A DNA stretch of 64,000 bases from Bacillus timonensis (lineage in GTDB: Bacteria > Bacillota > Bacilli > Bacillales > Bacillaceae_L): contig NZ_SLUB01000005.1 of NCBI RefSeq assembly GCF_004799755.1, positions 94,625-158,624 of the forward strand, read 5' to 3'. The notes below the pieces were generated by a model that made no database searches, had not been told where the DNA came from, and worked only from the letters and a program-made list of their open reading frames with translations. Below, piece by piece: positions 1 to 8,591 of the stretch (positions are counted from its first letter, which is position 1; each line of letters begins with the position of its first letter). The position numbers and the translations under genes were made by a program.

Positions 1-155
1 AGGATCTTTTCGTCCTCGTTTCTTTTTGTCGTGGTAAACGTATTTTCAAAGAGTTGGATGACTTGATCCATATATAAATCAATTTGTGGAATATCCTCTA
101 AAAAGATATTTTTGTCAATTTCTAACACGTTGAGCAAATCCTTCTCAATCTCCAC
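1..155 (-). CDS. DUF1836 family protein, N-terminal part (runs off the window)
   Basis: An open frame of 51 codons runs from a GTG at 155 to the window edge with no stop. A GAGG-type ribosome binding site lies about 9 bases upstream of the GTG. The peptide begins MEIEKDLLNVLEIDKNIFLE and contains IPQIDLYMDQVIQLFEN, which resembles the opening of DUF1836 proteins of Firmicutes (putative small HTH-like proteins of unknown role). Only the N-terminus is visible, so the family assignment is tentative. Confidence 0.5.
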   Translation of the reverse strand, partial: MEIEKDLLNVLEIDKNIFLEDIPQIDLYMDQVIQLFENTFTTTKRNEDEKI

Positions 156-316
156 TTAAACAACCTCATTTTTCCATTAATTTGTTATTTAGTTTACCTT
201 ATAACTACCAAGAAGTAAATCTTGACTATATGATATGATGGGTATATGATTATATGTAGTATTGAAAACCACATATGGTAGTAACGTGAAAATAATAATG
301 ATAAGCGGGGATATAT

Positions 317-994
317 ATGAAAATTGTATGTTTTGGTGATAGTTTAACAAGAGGTGTTTCTTTTGTGAAAGGTCGCATGCGAATTTTAAAAGAGAATTAT
401 CCAGCATTTTTACAGCAATTCGCTTCTGATCATTTTACAGTTATGAATAAAGGTGTTTTTAATGATAACTCTGATTTATTATTGTCCCGTGTTGAGAAAG
501 ATGTAATTGCCGAACATCCGGACTACGTGATTATTAATATTGGCGGTAATGACTGCAATTTTAAATGGGATGAAGTGGCTGAAAAACCCGAAGCCGAGCA
601 TCAACCCATTGTCCCGATTGAACGATATATCGAAAATCTAAAACAATTGATTCATAAAATCCAAGATTCGAATAGTACACCTATTTTGATGACATTGCCA
701 CCCCTTGATCCTATTCGCTATTACAAGTTGCTTGCCGAAAAATATGGAAGCTCCATTAGTCATTGGATCAGCCTTCAAGGAGGAATTGAGCACTGGCATG
801 GCCTTTATAATCGCAGCATTAATAGCTTAGCTGAGCAATTAAATGTGCTAAAGATTGATGTTCGTTCAGCTATGAAACATACAGGGAACTTACATGATTT
901 TATAAGTGATGATGGCATTCATTTGACAGGTGAAGGTTATAAGACAATGAGTAATGAAGTTTTTAATTCATTATTAAAAAACGCACCGATTTAA
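317..994 (+). CDS. SGNH/GDSL-type lipase or esterase
   Basis: A 225-residue SGNH hydrolase. The nucleophile block CFGDSLTRG puts the catalytic Ser at residue 9, the GGND block with its oxyanion-hole Asn is at 76-79, and DGIHLTGEGY supplies the Asp199/His202 pair near the C-terminus. Family members cleave acyl or acetyl esters of lipids, sugars or peptidoglycan; the substrate cannot be read from the sequence. No signal peptide is visible, so it is probably cytoplasmic. The ATG follows an AGCGGGG ribosome binding site. It stands alone, with a hairpin terminator directly after the stop. Confidence 0.85.
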   Translation: MKIVCFGDSLTRGVSFVKGRMRILKENYPAFLQQFASDHFTVMNKGVFNDNSDLLLSRVEKDVIAEHPDYVIINIGGNDCNFKWDEVAEKPEAEHQPIVPIERYIENLKQLIHKIQDSNSTPILMTLPPLDPIRYYKLLAEKYGSSISHWISLQGGIEHWHGLYNRSINSLAEQLNVLKIDVRSAMKHTGNLHDFISDDGIHLTGEGYKTMSNEVFNSLLKNAPI

Positions 995-995
995 A

Positions 996-1023
996 ATGCT
1001 TCCAGTTCCGGAGGCATTTTTTT
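996..1023 (+). terminator. Rho-independent terminator after the SGNH hydrolase
   Basis: Inverted repeat AATGCTTCC / GGAGGCATT (with one mispair) followed by seven T residues, immediately after the stop codon. Confidence 0.75.
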
Positions 1024-1321
1024 CTATTTCACATAGAATACATCTTGTGTATTGTGAAAACACTGTATATCAATGGACATAAACGTAAGAGAAAGCTAAG
1101 ATTAACTATATTGAGTGGGGTCTTTAACCCCGACTCAATATAGTTAAAGCCTCCGGCGGAGACATGCGATTTTCAAAGGAAACTTTTCGAGCATAAGATC
1201 AAAGACTAAGAACGCCACGTCCTGATGTCTTCGTCTTTGTGACCCACCTCGTGTAGGCCTAAAAAATCTGGGCGCAAATACGCCAAGGCGCATTTGAGTA
1301 GATGAAAAAGAGAAAAGGTAG
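1024..1321. repeat. Intergenic structured repeat-like element
   Basis: This stretch has no credible gene. It holds a ~20-bp near-perfect inverted repeat at 1102-1147 (TTAACTATATTGAGT arms with GGGGT/ACCCC at the loop), then a locally GC-richer block (1148-1300), then a second hairpin CAAATACGCC / GGCGCATTTG near 1275-1300. The texture (hairpin plus GC-rich block with no ORF) resembles the dispersed intergenic repeats common in Bacillaceae genomes. With one copy in the window, dispersal is inferred and not shown. Confidence 0.5.
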
Positions 1322-1909
1322 ATGAAAAAAATGTACTATAAATCTGATTATGTGATTACGATGAAGGATATTGTTCGTGAGGGGCAACCGATTTTAGCAC
1401 AAAAAACGAAAGAGGTTCCTGTGCCATTATCTGAAGAAGACAAAGAATCCTTGACGAGCATGATGAATTATTTGAAAAATAGTCAAGACCCTGAGCTTGC
1501 AAAAAAATACGGCTTACGACCAGGAGTTGGTTTATCTGCAAACCAAGTCGGTCTGGATAAGCGTATGTTTGTCACTTATTTTACAGACTTTGATGATACA
1601 TTATATGAGTATCATATCGTCAATCCGAAAATTATCAGCCATTCTGTATCGATGACGTATTTGCCTGAAGGGGAAGGATGTCTTTCAGTTGATCGCCCAG
1701 TAGAAGGCTATGTTCCAAGATATGAAAAAATTAAAATAAAAGCATTCGATATCAATGGACAAGAGATTTCGCTTCGATTAAAAGGGTATGCCTCCATCGT
1801 ATTTCAACATGAAATGGACCATTTGAACGGAATCATGTTTTACGATCATATCAACAAAGAGAATCCATTTAAGTTACCAGAAAATGTAGCAATAAAAAGT
1901 TTATATTAA
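1322..1909 (+). CDS. def: Peptide deformylase, Gram-positive class II (YkrB/DefB-like)
   Basis: Removes the N-formyl group from nascent proteins using a metal (Fe2+ in the family). All three family motifs are present: GVGLSANQ at 68-75, EGCLS at 118-122 with metal ligand Cys120, and QHEMDHLNG at 162-170 with His163, Glu164 and His167. The insertion around residues 52-66 (SQDPELAKKYGLRP) is typical of the Gram-positive class II enzyme, as is the length (195 aa against about 184). The exact start is uncertain. ATG codons at 1322, 1331 and 1361 are in frame and only a modest AAAAGG lies upstream, so the protein may be 3-13 residues shorter. No fmt gene is adjacent. Confidence 0.93.
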   Translation: MKKMYYKSDYVITMKDIVREGQPILAQKTKEVPVPLSEEDKESLTSMMNYLKNSQDPELAKKYGLRPGVGLSANQVGLDKRMFVTYFTDFDDTLYEYHIVNPKIISHSVSMTYLPEGEGCLSVDRPVEGYVPRYEKIKIKAFDINGQEISLRLKGYASIVFQHEMDHLNGIMFYDHINKENPFKLPENVAIKSLY

Positions 1910-1931
1910 TAATAAATGGAGGGGTTTGGCT

Positions 1932-3101
1932 TTGAAATATAATTTTGATGAATCGATTAATCGATTACAGACGAACTCAGTGAAATGGGATGAGGTAGAA
2001 AACTTGTTTGGGGACAAAGAAATCCTTCCGATGTGGGTGGCTGATATGGATTTCAAATCACCGCAGCCGGTCATTGACGCTTTAAAAGAGAGAGCGGATC
2101 ACGGAATTTACGGATATACAACAAGACCTGATTCCTATTATGAAGCAACAGTGGGGTGGATGCAGCGTCGTCATAATTGGACGATAGAAAAGGATTGGAT
2201 TATCTTTACGCCTGGTGTCGTACCCGCACTTGGTATAATTGTCCAAAATTTTACAAATCCAGGAGATAAGATCATCATTCAACAACCCGTTTATTATCCC
2301 TTTATGAGTGTAATTGAAAAAAATGGCCGGGAAATTGTCAATAATCCTTTACGACTTGAAAATGGACGTTATTACATGGATTTTGAGGACCTTGAGAAAA
2401 AAATTGATCCATCTGTAAAAATGATTATTCTTTCAAATCCACACAATCCTGTCGGCCGTGTTTGGGCGAAAGATGAGCTCACAAGACTAGGAGAAATTTG
2501 TTTGAAACACAATATACTTGTTGTTTCAGATGAAATTCACTTTGACCTTGTATATGAGGGAAATGTGCACACTCCATTCGCATCGATTTCCGAGGAGTTT
2601 GCCGGGCATTCGATAACCTGCACTGCACCAAGCAAAACCTTTAATCTTGCAGGCTTGCAAACATCCAATATGATTATTCCGAACCAAGATCTTCGTGAAA
2701 GATTTACGAAAGCACTCGAAGATCGTTTTATCGGTATGACCAACACATTTGGAGTAACTGCCCTAATTGCAGCATACGAAAAAGGAGAAGAATGGCTTGA
2801 TCAACTCCTTGTCTATTTAAAAGGAAATCTTGATTTTCTAAACGAGTATATTAAGTCGAACATCCCAGAGGTAAAAGTAATTGAACCAGATGCAACATAT
2901 CTTGTGTGGCTTGATTGCCGTGAGCTTGGAATGGATGCAAAAAAATTAGAAGAAGTCATCCAAAAACAGGGGAAAGTTGCATTTGATGAAGGGTACATTT
3001 TCGGAAAAGAAGGAGAAGGCTTCACCAGAATCAACATTGCTTGTCCAAGGGCACTGTTGGAAGAAGGCTTGAAACGGTTTAGTCAGGTACTAAAAAAATA
3101 G
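1932..3101 (+). CDS. patB: PatB/MalY-type aminotransferase (cystathionine beta-lyase)
   Basis: A fold-type I PLP enzyme of the MalY/PatB subfamily, expected to cleave C-S bonds of cystathionine or cysteine (beta-lyase activity) in the cytoplasm. Family marks include the opening NFDE..RLQTNSVKWD, MWVADMDF, SNPHNPVGRVW, SDEIHFDLVY and the PLP-binding lysine in TAPSKTFNLAGLQ (about residue 235). A TTG start at 1932 is chosen because a strong GGAGGGG at 1918-1924 lies 7 bases before it. The alternative TTG at 1926 is too close to that site. About 389 aa, full length for the family. It follows the deformylase by 22 bases and ends at a strong terminator, so the two may be cotranscribed. Confidence 0.9.
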   Translation: MKYNFDESINRLQTNSVKWDEVENLFGDKEILPMWVADMDFKSPQPVIDALKERADHGIYGYTTRPDSYYEATVGWMQRRHNWTIEKDWIIFTPGVVPALGIIVQNFTNPGDKIIIQQPVYYPFMSVIEKNGREIVNNPLRLENGRYYMDFEDLEKKIDPSVKMIILSNPHNPVGRVWAKDELTRLGEICLKHNILVVSDEIHFDLVYEGNVHTPFASISEEFAGHSITCTAPSKTFNLAGLQTSNMIIPNQDLRERFTKALEDRFIGMTNTFGVTALIAAYEKGEEWLDQLLVYLKGNLDFLNEYIKSNIPEVKVIEPDATYLVWLDCRELGMDAKKLEEVIQKQGKVAFDEGYIFGKEGEGFTRINIACPRALLEEGLKRFSQVLKK

Positions 3102-3110
3102 ATCATATAA

Positions 3111-3145
3111 AAAGCTTGAAGGTGCGAAACCTTCAAGCTTTATTC
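3111..3145. terminator. Bidirectional terminator between patB and the DUF4064 gene
   Basis: A perfect 13-bp stem, AAAGCTTGAAGGT / ACCTTCAAGCTTT, with a 5-base loop and A/T runs on both sides. It serves the convergent genes on either side. Confidence 0.85.
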
Positions 3146-3147
3146 GT

Positions 3148-3576
3148 TTAATATTCCGGATTAAATGTTTCCTTTTGCTTTCGGACGAGACATAGGATAC
3201 CTGCAACTAAGTAAAGGATACTTGAGATAATCGAGATAAGCACTGTTGCGAGTGCACTAAGCACAGCAACGATAATCAAAATAATCCCAGCCGCCTTTGG
3301 ATGTTTATCACCTTTTAAAAGAACGAGTGATACAATTCCAAGAATAATAGCAAGAATTCCCACGATGATAAAATACCAGCCTCCAGCTGCGATCATATCA
3401 GTCATAAATCCCATATCGACTCCTTCAAGTGCTGGGTCTGTAGCAGCCATGTTCTCCATTTCCTGTGTAAATGCATTATCGCCACTAAGACCTAAAAACA
3501 TAAACCCAAATAAACTAATTAATGCAAAAAAACAAGCTCCAATAATCGTTAACACAATTTCCCCTGTACGTTTCAT
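3148..3576 (-). CDS. DUF4064-type small membrane protein
   Basis: A 142-residue protein with four predicted hydrophobic segments: one at the N-terminus (IVLTIIGACFFALISLFGFMF), then IIVGILAIILGIVSLVLL, AAGIILIIVAVLSALATVLI and IISSILYLVAGILCLV. Between the first two is a short polar extracytoplasmic loop. The arrangement matches DUF4064 proteins of Bacillaceae, whose function is unknown. The start ATG has a GAGG-type ribosome binding site (GAGGAAACCATCTT before it). It is monocistronic. Confidence 0.7.
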   Translation of the reverse strand: MKRTGEIVLTIIGACFFALISLFGFMFLGLSGDNAFTQEMENMAATDPALEGVDMGFMTDMIAAGGWYFIIVGILAIILGIVSLVLLKGDKHPKAAGIILIIVAVLSALATVLISIISSILYLVAGILCLVRKQKETFNPEY

Positions 3577-3947
3577 AAGATGGTTTCCTCCTCGTAAAAA
3601 TGTTTCTTTTTGATTGTACTATAGAGTGTATAGTATGCAATCCTTTTTTCCTAAACCTCTCCAAAAATGGAATTATCCTATTTACGAAAGGAGGCGGAAA
3701 AAGGTTTCAAAAAAGGTGAGAAAAATGCGATATACATTTTATGATCATCCCATAGGATGATAAAGGGAATTATTTCGAATATGTTAAGAGAATATTAAAA
3801 AAATTTTGCAAATCACAATTGGTTTGTGTTAACCTAGTAATATAGGTGTTGAATTGGAAATTATACCATTTTAATCCAAAATAGTAGTTTGGTAGTAACC
3901 TCATTCCTGAGGGTCTACATAAAAAAAGAATAATAGGGGGAATGCAA
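3577..3947. other. Intergenic region upstream of the TAXI gene, with a palindrome
   Basis: About 370 bases without a gene. It carries the divergent starts of the DUF4064 gene and the TAXI operon. The one clear element is an 18-bp inverted repeat ATCATCC-CATA-GGATGAT at 3744-3761, about 190 bases before the TAXI start, which could be an operator. I could not fix a convincing -35/-10 pair. Confidence 0.4.
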
Positions 3948-4955
3948 ATGCTAAAGAAGTACTCATTTCTTACTTTGCTATTAGCATTGGTTTTAGTCAT
4001 TGCAGCTTGTAGCAGTGATAACACGAATGGTGAGGACAAGGATGAAGGCGGAGAAGGTAGCGGAAAATCCGGTACAGTAGATCTTCTCATGGGTACGGGT
4101 AGCCAAGGTGGTACCTATTTCCCACTTGGTGCAGAAATGGCGAATGTTTGGAACAAGAATATTGAAAGCGTTAACGTAACATCAACAGAGTCTGGTGCAT
4201 CTGTAGAGAACCTAGCGAAAATCTCAAACGGGGAATTTGACCTTGGGATGACTGTTAATCTACCAGCATATGATGCACTTAATGGCGAAGGCGATTTCAA
4301 GGGTAAGAAGGTTGAAAACTTCGCCTTTATCGGACATATTTATCCGGAGGTTCTTCAAATTATTACACGTGAAAGCACTGGTGTGGAAACAATCGCTGAT
4401 CTTAAAGGAAAGCGAATTGCGATTGGACCTCCTGGAAGTGGAACACAAACAGCAACGAAAGCTGTTTTAGCAGCTTATGGTATAAATGATGGGGATTATG
4501 AGGCGTACCAAGAAGGATTTGGTGATGCAAAGTCAAAGCTTCAGGATGGTACAATTGATGCTTCATTCGGATTATTAGGATTACCAGATGCGGGAATAGA
4601 TGAACTTCAAGCATCAGTAGGAGATGTAAAGTTCTTAGAGGTAACTGGTGATGAGCTAAAAACGGTTGAAGAGACAAGTGGATATACTGGCTATACAATT
4701 AAGGCTGGCTCATACGAATGGTTAAAAGAGGATGCCAATGTTGTCTCAGCATATGCAGTCCTAGTTGCAAACACAGATACAGTAGATGATGAACTAGCAT
4801 ACCAACTTGCAAAGGTTATGCTTGAAAAAGCAAGTGAAAATACACATGCACAGGCAGCGCATATGACAAAAGAAAACGCGCTTAGCGGATTAGGAGATTT
4901 ACCAATCCATCCAGGTGCAGAAAAATATTATAAAGAAATCGGAATACTAGATTAA
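3948..4955 (+). CDS. TAXI-family TRAP transporter solute-binding lipoprotein
   Basis: Extracytoplasmic binding protein of a TRAP transporter of the TAXI type. It has a lipoprotein signal peptide with lipobox VIAACSS near residue 20, a low-complexity D/E/G/S linker, then LMGTGSQGGTYFPLGAEMANVWN, the characteristic TAXI opening, and LKGKRIAIGPPGSGTQTATKAVL. The ATG at 3948 sits 7 bases after AGGGGG and is preferred to the ATG two codons upstream. The partner permease follows after a hairpin. The ligand is unknown; relatives are often annotated for glutamate or other carboxylates, which cannot be decided here. Confidence 0.92.
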   Translation: MLKKYSFLTLLLALVLVIAACSSDNTNGEDKDEGGEGSGKSGTVDLLMGTGSQGGTYFPLGAEMANVWNKNIESVNVTSTESGASVENLAKISNGEFDLGMTVNLPAYDALNGEGDFKGKKVENFAFIGHIYPEVLQIITRESTGVETIADLKGKRIAIGPPGSGTQTATKAVLAAYGINDGDYEAYQEGFGDAKSKLQDGTIDASFGLLGLPDAGIDELQASVGDVKFLEVTGDELKTVEETSGYTGYTIKAGSYEWLKEDANVVSAYAVLVANTDTVDDELAYQLAKVMLEKASENTHAQAAHMTKENALSGLGDLPIHPGAEKYYKEIGILD

Positions 4956-4964
4956 TAACCTTAG

Positions 4965-5003
4965 AAAAAGGGGCTTGACACAATGTGTTTTGCCCTTTTT
5001 TTA
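4965..5003 (+). terminator. Hairpin between TAXI binding protein and permease (attenuator)
   Basis: AAAAAGGGGC / GCCCTTTTTTT arms enclose an inner ACACA / TGTGT pair, and the hairpin ends in a T-run. It lies between two genes that must function together, so partial termination that lowers permease expression is likely. A longer reading of the permease frame, starting at 4983, would begin inside this hairpin. Confidence 0.7.
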
Positions 5004-5033
5004 CCAATAGTTTATGACCAGGTGGTGAGAATA

Positions 5034-7040
5034 ATGAAATGGTGGAAGAAAAAGGAGATGAGCGATTCAAACAAGCTTACTCAACAGGATGAAAAACTAA
5101 CGACAGAGGAGATACTTGAAAAATACGACCGGGAAAGTACGTACCGACGAAATTTAGGAAAGTGGAAGTGGGTCGTTCTCATTTTGGCGGTTGGTCTTAC
5201 AATCTTTCATTTATTCACAGGTTATCGGGGTGCTTTCGAGGCTCGTATTCAAGGACCGATTCATTTAGGAACAGCGCTTGGCTTAATCTTCTTATTGTAT
5301 CCTATAAAAAAAGGACTTCATCGTAAGCAAAAGGGAATACCTTGGTATGATGTAGTCTTAGCGATTATTGCGTTAGGTGTCGGTTATTATAATGTCATAT
5401 TTTATGAGGAGCTTGTAACGGAGCGAATTGTCTTTGGGTATACGACTCCAGACTTTATCGTAGCAACATTAGGGGTTTTACTTGTTCTTGAAGCAGCTAG
5501 AAGATGTGTTGGACTCCCAATAGTGATTGTTTCAAGTGTGGCGATTCTTTATGCGTTGTATGGAAACTTGATTCCTACGAAACTATTTGCTCACCGGGGA
5601 TTTTCTTGGGATACATTAGTGACCGATTTGTATTTAACTACGAAAGGAATCTATAGTACACCCATTCAAGTGTCTTCGACTTTTATCTTTTTATTCTTGT
5701 TTTTTGGTGTAATGTTAATCCGAACGGGTGTTGGGCAGTTTTTCAATGACATTGCCTTTGCCCTTACAGGCAGGTTTACGGGTGGTCAAGCAAAAGCAGC
5801 GGTCGTAGCAAGTGCTTTGCAAGGAATGGTTTCTGGTAGCTCAGTAGCCAATACGGTGGGTTCAGGTTCTTTTACCATTCCGATGATGAAAAAAGCAGGG
5901 TATAAGCCAGAGTTTGCAGCTGCAACTGAAGCTTCGGCATCAACAGGTGGTCAAATTATGCCGCCAATCATGGGGGCAGCCGCATTTATCATGGCTTCTT
6001 ATACAAATATCCCGTATAGCCAAATCATGATTATTGCCATCATTCCAGCGATCCTCTATTTTTTAGGTGTATTCTTGGGAGTTCATTTTGAATCTAAAAA
6101 GATTGGAATTGTTGGGGCTCCAAAGGAGACCTTACCAAAAGCAAAGAAATTAATGCTTGAGCGAGGGTATTTATTATTGCCGCTGATCGTTATTTTTTAT
6201 ACGTTGCTAACAGGCAAAACGCCAATGCGTGCCGCTTTACTTGCCATATTAGTTTCATTCTTAGTAAGTCTTGTCCGGAAAGATACAAGAATGTCTTTAA
6301 AAAGCATGATTGGAGCACTTGAGGAAGGTGCAAGAGTTGCCTTGCCAGTAATTGCAGCTTGTGCATCAGCCGGTATTATTGTTGGAGTCGTTGTTCAAAC
6401 AGGTCTTGGTGGCCGTATTGCAGACGGAATCATTGCATTAGGTGGAGGAAGCCTCATTCTTACGTTGTTCTTTACCATGATTGCTTGCTTAATTCTTGGT
6501 ATGGGTCTTCCTACTACTGCAAACTACGTTGTCACAGCAACAATGGCAGCGCCGGCATTAATACTTGGATTAGATGTACCAGTTCTTGCAGCTCATATGT
6601 TTGTGTTCTATTTTGGAATTGTAGCAGACATTACTCCCCCAGTTTGTCTCGCAGCTTATGCTGGTGCAGGTTTAGCGAGGGCAAATCCATTTGCGACGGG
6701 AGTTACGGCAACCAAGCTAGCAACTGCTGCATATATAATCCCATTTATCTTTGTAATCAACCCACAAATGCTTTTAATAGACTATGAGATTCCATTCTTA
6801 ACCATATCGGTGATAACTGCGATCATTGGCATGATTGGAATTAGTACCGCAATGGTAGGCTTCTTCATAAGAAAAACATTTTTCTGGGAGCGAATTATTC
6901 TATTCGCAGCAGGGCTTTCACTTGTTTCACCGAGTATTTATTTCGGAGCTGCAGGTGTATTGGCCTTATTGGCCATTTTATTTATCCAATCACGACGGCC
7001 GAAAGAACATATTCAGTCCCCAACTGTTTCACTAAGCTAA
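5034..7040 (+). CDS. TRAP transporter fused permease subunit (DctQM type)
   Basis: A 668-residue integral membrane protein in which the small 4-TM and large 12-TM TRAP permease parts are fused, as is usual for TAXI systems. Visible family blocks include GVGQFFNDIAFALTGRFTGG, VVASALQGMVSGSSVANTVG, GSFTIPMMKKAGY, EASASTGGQIMPPIMGAAAF and GMGLPTTANYVVTATMAAPAL. It moves the solute delivered by the upstream lipoprotein using an ion gradient. The ATG at 5034 follows GGTGGTGAG; the ATG 17 codons upstream lies inside the attenuator hairpin and has no ribosome binding site. A terminator follows the stop. Confidence 0.93.
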   Translation: MKWWKKKEMSDSNKLTQQDEKLTTEEILEKYDRESTYRRNLGKWKWVVLILAVGLTIFHLFTGYRGAFEARIQGPIHLGTALGLIFLLYPIKKGLHRKQKGIPWYDVVLAIIALGVGYYNVIFYEELVTERIVFGYTTPDFIVATLGVLLVLEAARRCVGLPIVIVSSVAILYALYGNLIPTKLFAHRGFSWDTLVTDLYLTTKGIYSTPIQVSSTFIFLFLFFGVMLIRTGVGQFFNDIAFALTGRFTGGQAKAAVVASALQGMVSGSSVANTVGSGSFTIPMMKKAGYKPEFAAATEASASTGGQIMPPIMGAAAFIMASYTNIPYSQIMIIAIIPAILYFLGVFLGVHFESKKIGIVGAPKETLPKAKKLMLERGYLLLPLIVIFYTLLTGKTPMRAALLAILVSFLVSLVRKDTRMSLKSMIGALEEGARVALPVIAACASAGIIVGVVVQTGLGGRIADGIIALGGGSLILTLFFTMIACLILGMGLPTTANYVVTATMAAPALILGLDVPVLAAHMFVFYFGIVADITPPVCLAAYAGAGLARANPFATGVTATKLATAAYIIPFIFVINPQMLLIDYEIPFLTISVITAIIGMIGISTAMVGFFIRKTFFWERIILFAAGLSLVSPSIYFGAAGVLALLAILFIQSRRPKEHIQSPTVSLS

Positions 7041-7045
7041 GGCTC

Positions 7046-7074
7046 AACCACCCTTTTTAAAGGGTGGTTTTTTA
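7046..7074 (+). terminator. Terminator of the TAXI/TRAP operon
   Basis: An 11-bp stem AACCACCCTTT / AAAGGGTGGTT with a 2-base spacer, followed by a T-run. Confidence 0.85.
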
Positions 7075-7112
7075 CTGTTTTTGTAGAATGAAAAATGAAT
7101 TCGAGAAACCTA

Positions 7113-7142
7113 TTTACACCCATGCTTGTCATGTTCTATAAT
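7113..7142 (+). promoter_or_regulatory. SigA-type promoter of the aminotransferase/RpiR operon
   Basis: TTTACA at 7113-7118, an 18-base spacer, then a consensus TATAAT at 7137-7142. It lies 60 bases before the GTG start of the aminotransferase. Confidence 0.7.
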
Positions 7143-7186
7143 GAAATAAAAATTTCAATGGTAATTAAAATGAAATGTATATTTCA
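7142..7186. promoter_or_regulatory. Two tandem palindromes, putative RpiR-family operators
   Basis: TGAAAT-N4-ATTTCA occurs twice, at 7142-7157 and 7171-7186, with centres 29 bases apart. The first copy begins at the last base of the -10 box and the second ends at the ribosome binding site. Palindromes with TGAAA half-sites are common targets of MurR/RpiR regulators, and one is encoded at the end of this operon. Binding is an inference. Confidence 0.65.
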
Positions 7187-7201
7187 AAGGGGTGTTTTAG
7201 A

Positions 7202-8587
7202 GTGACAAACTTTCATTCTGACCAATGTCTTATTTCAGAAAAAACAAGTAGGTCAGCACATTATTTTTTGAATGCGAAATCCGTTATTCCTGGTGGAGTT
7301 TCTGCGAACATTAAATACTTTTCACCACATCCAATTTTTATGGAAAAAGGTAATGGGAGCCGTTTAGTTGATGTAGATGGAAATGAATATCTTGATTATT
7401 TATTATGCTATGGTGCACTTCTTCTTGGTCATGGTCACCCAGAGGTTACTTCAGCCGTGTATAATCAATTAACTTCAACGGGCACAACAGTTTTTGGAGC
7501 ACCGCATGTTTTAGAAGTAGAAATGGCAAATAAACTTATTGATTATTTTCCGGGTATTGAGATGGTTCGCTATACCAATTCAGGTCTGGAGGCAACTTTA
7601 TTAGCGATTCGGATTGCACAAGCGTATACAGGCAAGGCGACTCTCGCTAAATTTGAAGGTCATTATCATGGAGGCTATAATGAAGTTTTGTTAAGCGTAA
7701 ATCCAACAATCGATGAGGCTGGTCATGAGAAGAGACCAAACTCTGTACCAGAATCGAAAGGAATATCAGAGCGCTATGTCGAAAATACAGTTATTCTCCC
7801 TTTTAACGATTTAGAATCAACAGCACAGTTATTAAAAAAATATAAGGATGAAGTTGCCGCTGTGATCATTGAACCCATTCAAGGTGGATTTATCCCGGCT
7901 GAAAAAAGTTTTATGGAGGGGCTTCGCAAACTAACGAAGGATCTGGGGATACTTTTAATCTTTGATGAGGTTAAGACCGGATTTCGTTTAACTCTTGGAG
8001 GAGCACAATCCATTTACGGGATAAAACCGGATCTTACAGCACTGGGAAAAGTGTTGGGTGGCGGTTTTCCAATTGGAGCAGTTGGTGGACTTCGAGATAT
8101 TATGGAGATAATGAATCCTTCTAATGGAGGAGATATTTTATCAGCAGGTGGAAAGGCTGCGCAGAAAGAAGATGTTTTATTTCATAGTGGAACCTATAAT
8201 GGTCATCCCATTGTCTTAGCTGCAGGAATAGCAACCATCAAAGTTCTCGAAGGCGCTAATGTGTACCCTGAATTAATCCAAAAGACGGATTATCTTCGTT
8301 CTAGCCTTGAAAAACTTTACAATTCATACGGGATCCCTATGCAGACTGTTGGGGTGGGGAGTATTTTTAATATCGTGCATGCCAATCATCCGATTCGAAA
8401 TTACCGTGATTTAATCAAGGCAGATATGAATTTCCGTAAAAAATTGGATGATGAGCTTTTGAAGCTTGGAATCTATACAAAGCCACTTAATCGTTACTCA
8501 ATGTCTATTGTGCATTCGGAAGAAGATCTTAATGAAACAATCAGTAAACATGAAAAAGCGATTAGGAAAGTGAAAGGAATCGAGTAA
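7202..8587 (+). CDS. Class III PLP aminotransferase, HemL (GSA aminomutase)-like
   Basis: A class III (subgroup II) aminotransferase with PLP lysine in LTALGKVLGGGFPIGAVGG, the aspartate in LIFDEVKTGFR, and FEGHYHGGYNEV. The overall plan follows glutamate-1-semialdehyde aminomutases (SxxxIPGGV near the N-terminus). At 461 aa it is longer than true HemL (about 430), with extra sequence at EAGHEKRPNSVPESKGISERY and NPSNGGDILSAGGKAAQKED. No heme genes are nearby and it is paired with an RpiR sugar-sensing regulator, so a catabolic amine or amino-sugar role fits better than heme synthesis. The GTG at 7202 is chosen for AAAGGGG, 9 bases upstream; an ATG at 7175 lies within the operator region. Confidence 0.85.
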   Translation: MTNFHSDQCLISEKTSRSAHYFLNAKSVIPGGVSANIKYFSPHPIFMEKGNGSRLVDVDGNEYLDYLLCYGALLLGHGHPEVTSAVYNQLTSTGTTVFGAPHVLEVEMANKLIDYFPGIEMVRYTNSGLEATLLAIRIAQAYTGKATLAKFEGHYHGGYNEVLLSVNPTIDEAGHEKRPNSVPESKGISERYVENTVILPFNDLESTAQLLKKYKDEVAAVIIEPIQGGFIPAEKSFMEGLRKLTKDLGILLIFDEVKTGFRLTLGGAQSIYGIKPDLTALGKVLGGGFPIGAVGGLRDIMEIMNPSNGGDILSAGGKAAQKEDVLFHSGTYNGHPIVLAAGIATIKVLEGANVYPELIQKTDYLRSSLEKLYNSYGIPMQTVGVGSIFNIVHANHPIRNYRDLIKADMNFRKKLDDELLKLGIYTKPLNRYSMSIVHSEEDLNETISKHEKAIRKVKGIE

Positions 8588-8591
8588 ATTA

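Noticed and set aside
6359..6787. Plus-strand ORF of 142 codons, Cys/Ser-rich
   Set aside because: A shifted-frame shadow of the TRAP permease; its composition is unlike a real protein.
7202..8587. True hemL (heme biosynthesis) for the class III aminotransferase
   Set aside because: It is longer than HemL, lies with an RpiR regulator and has no heme genes nearby, so only HemL-like is claimed.
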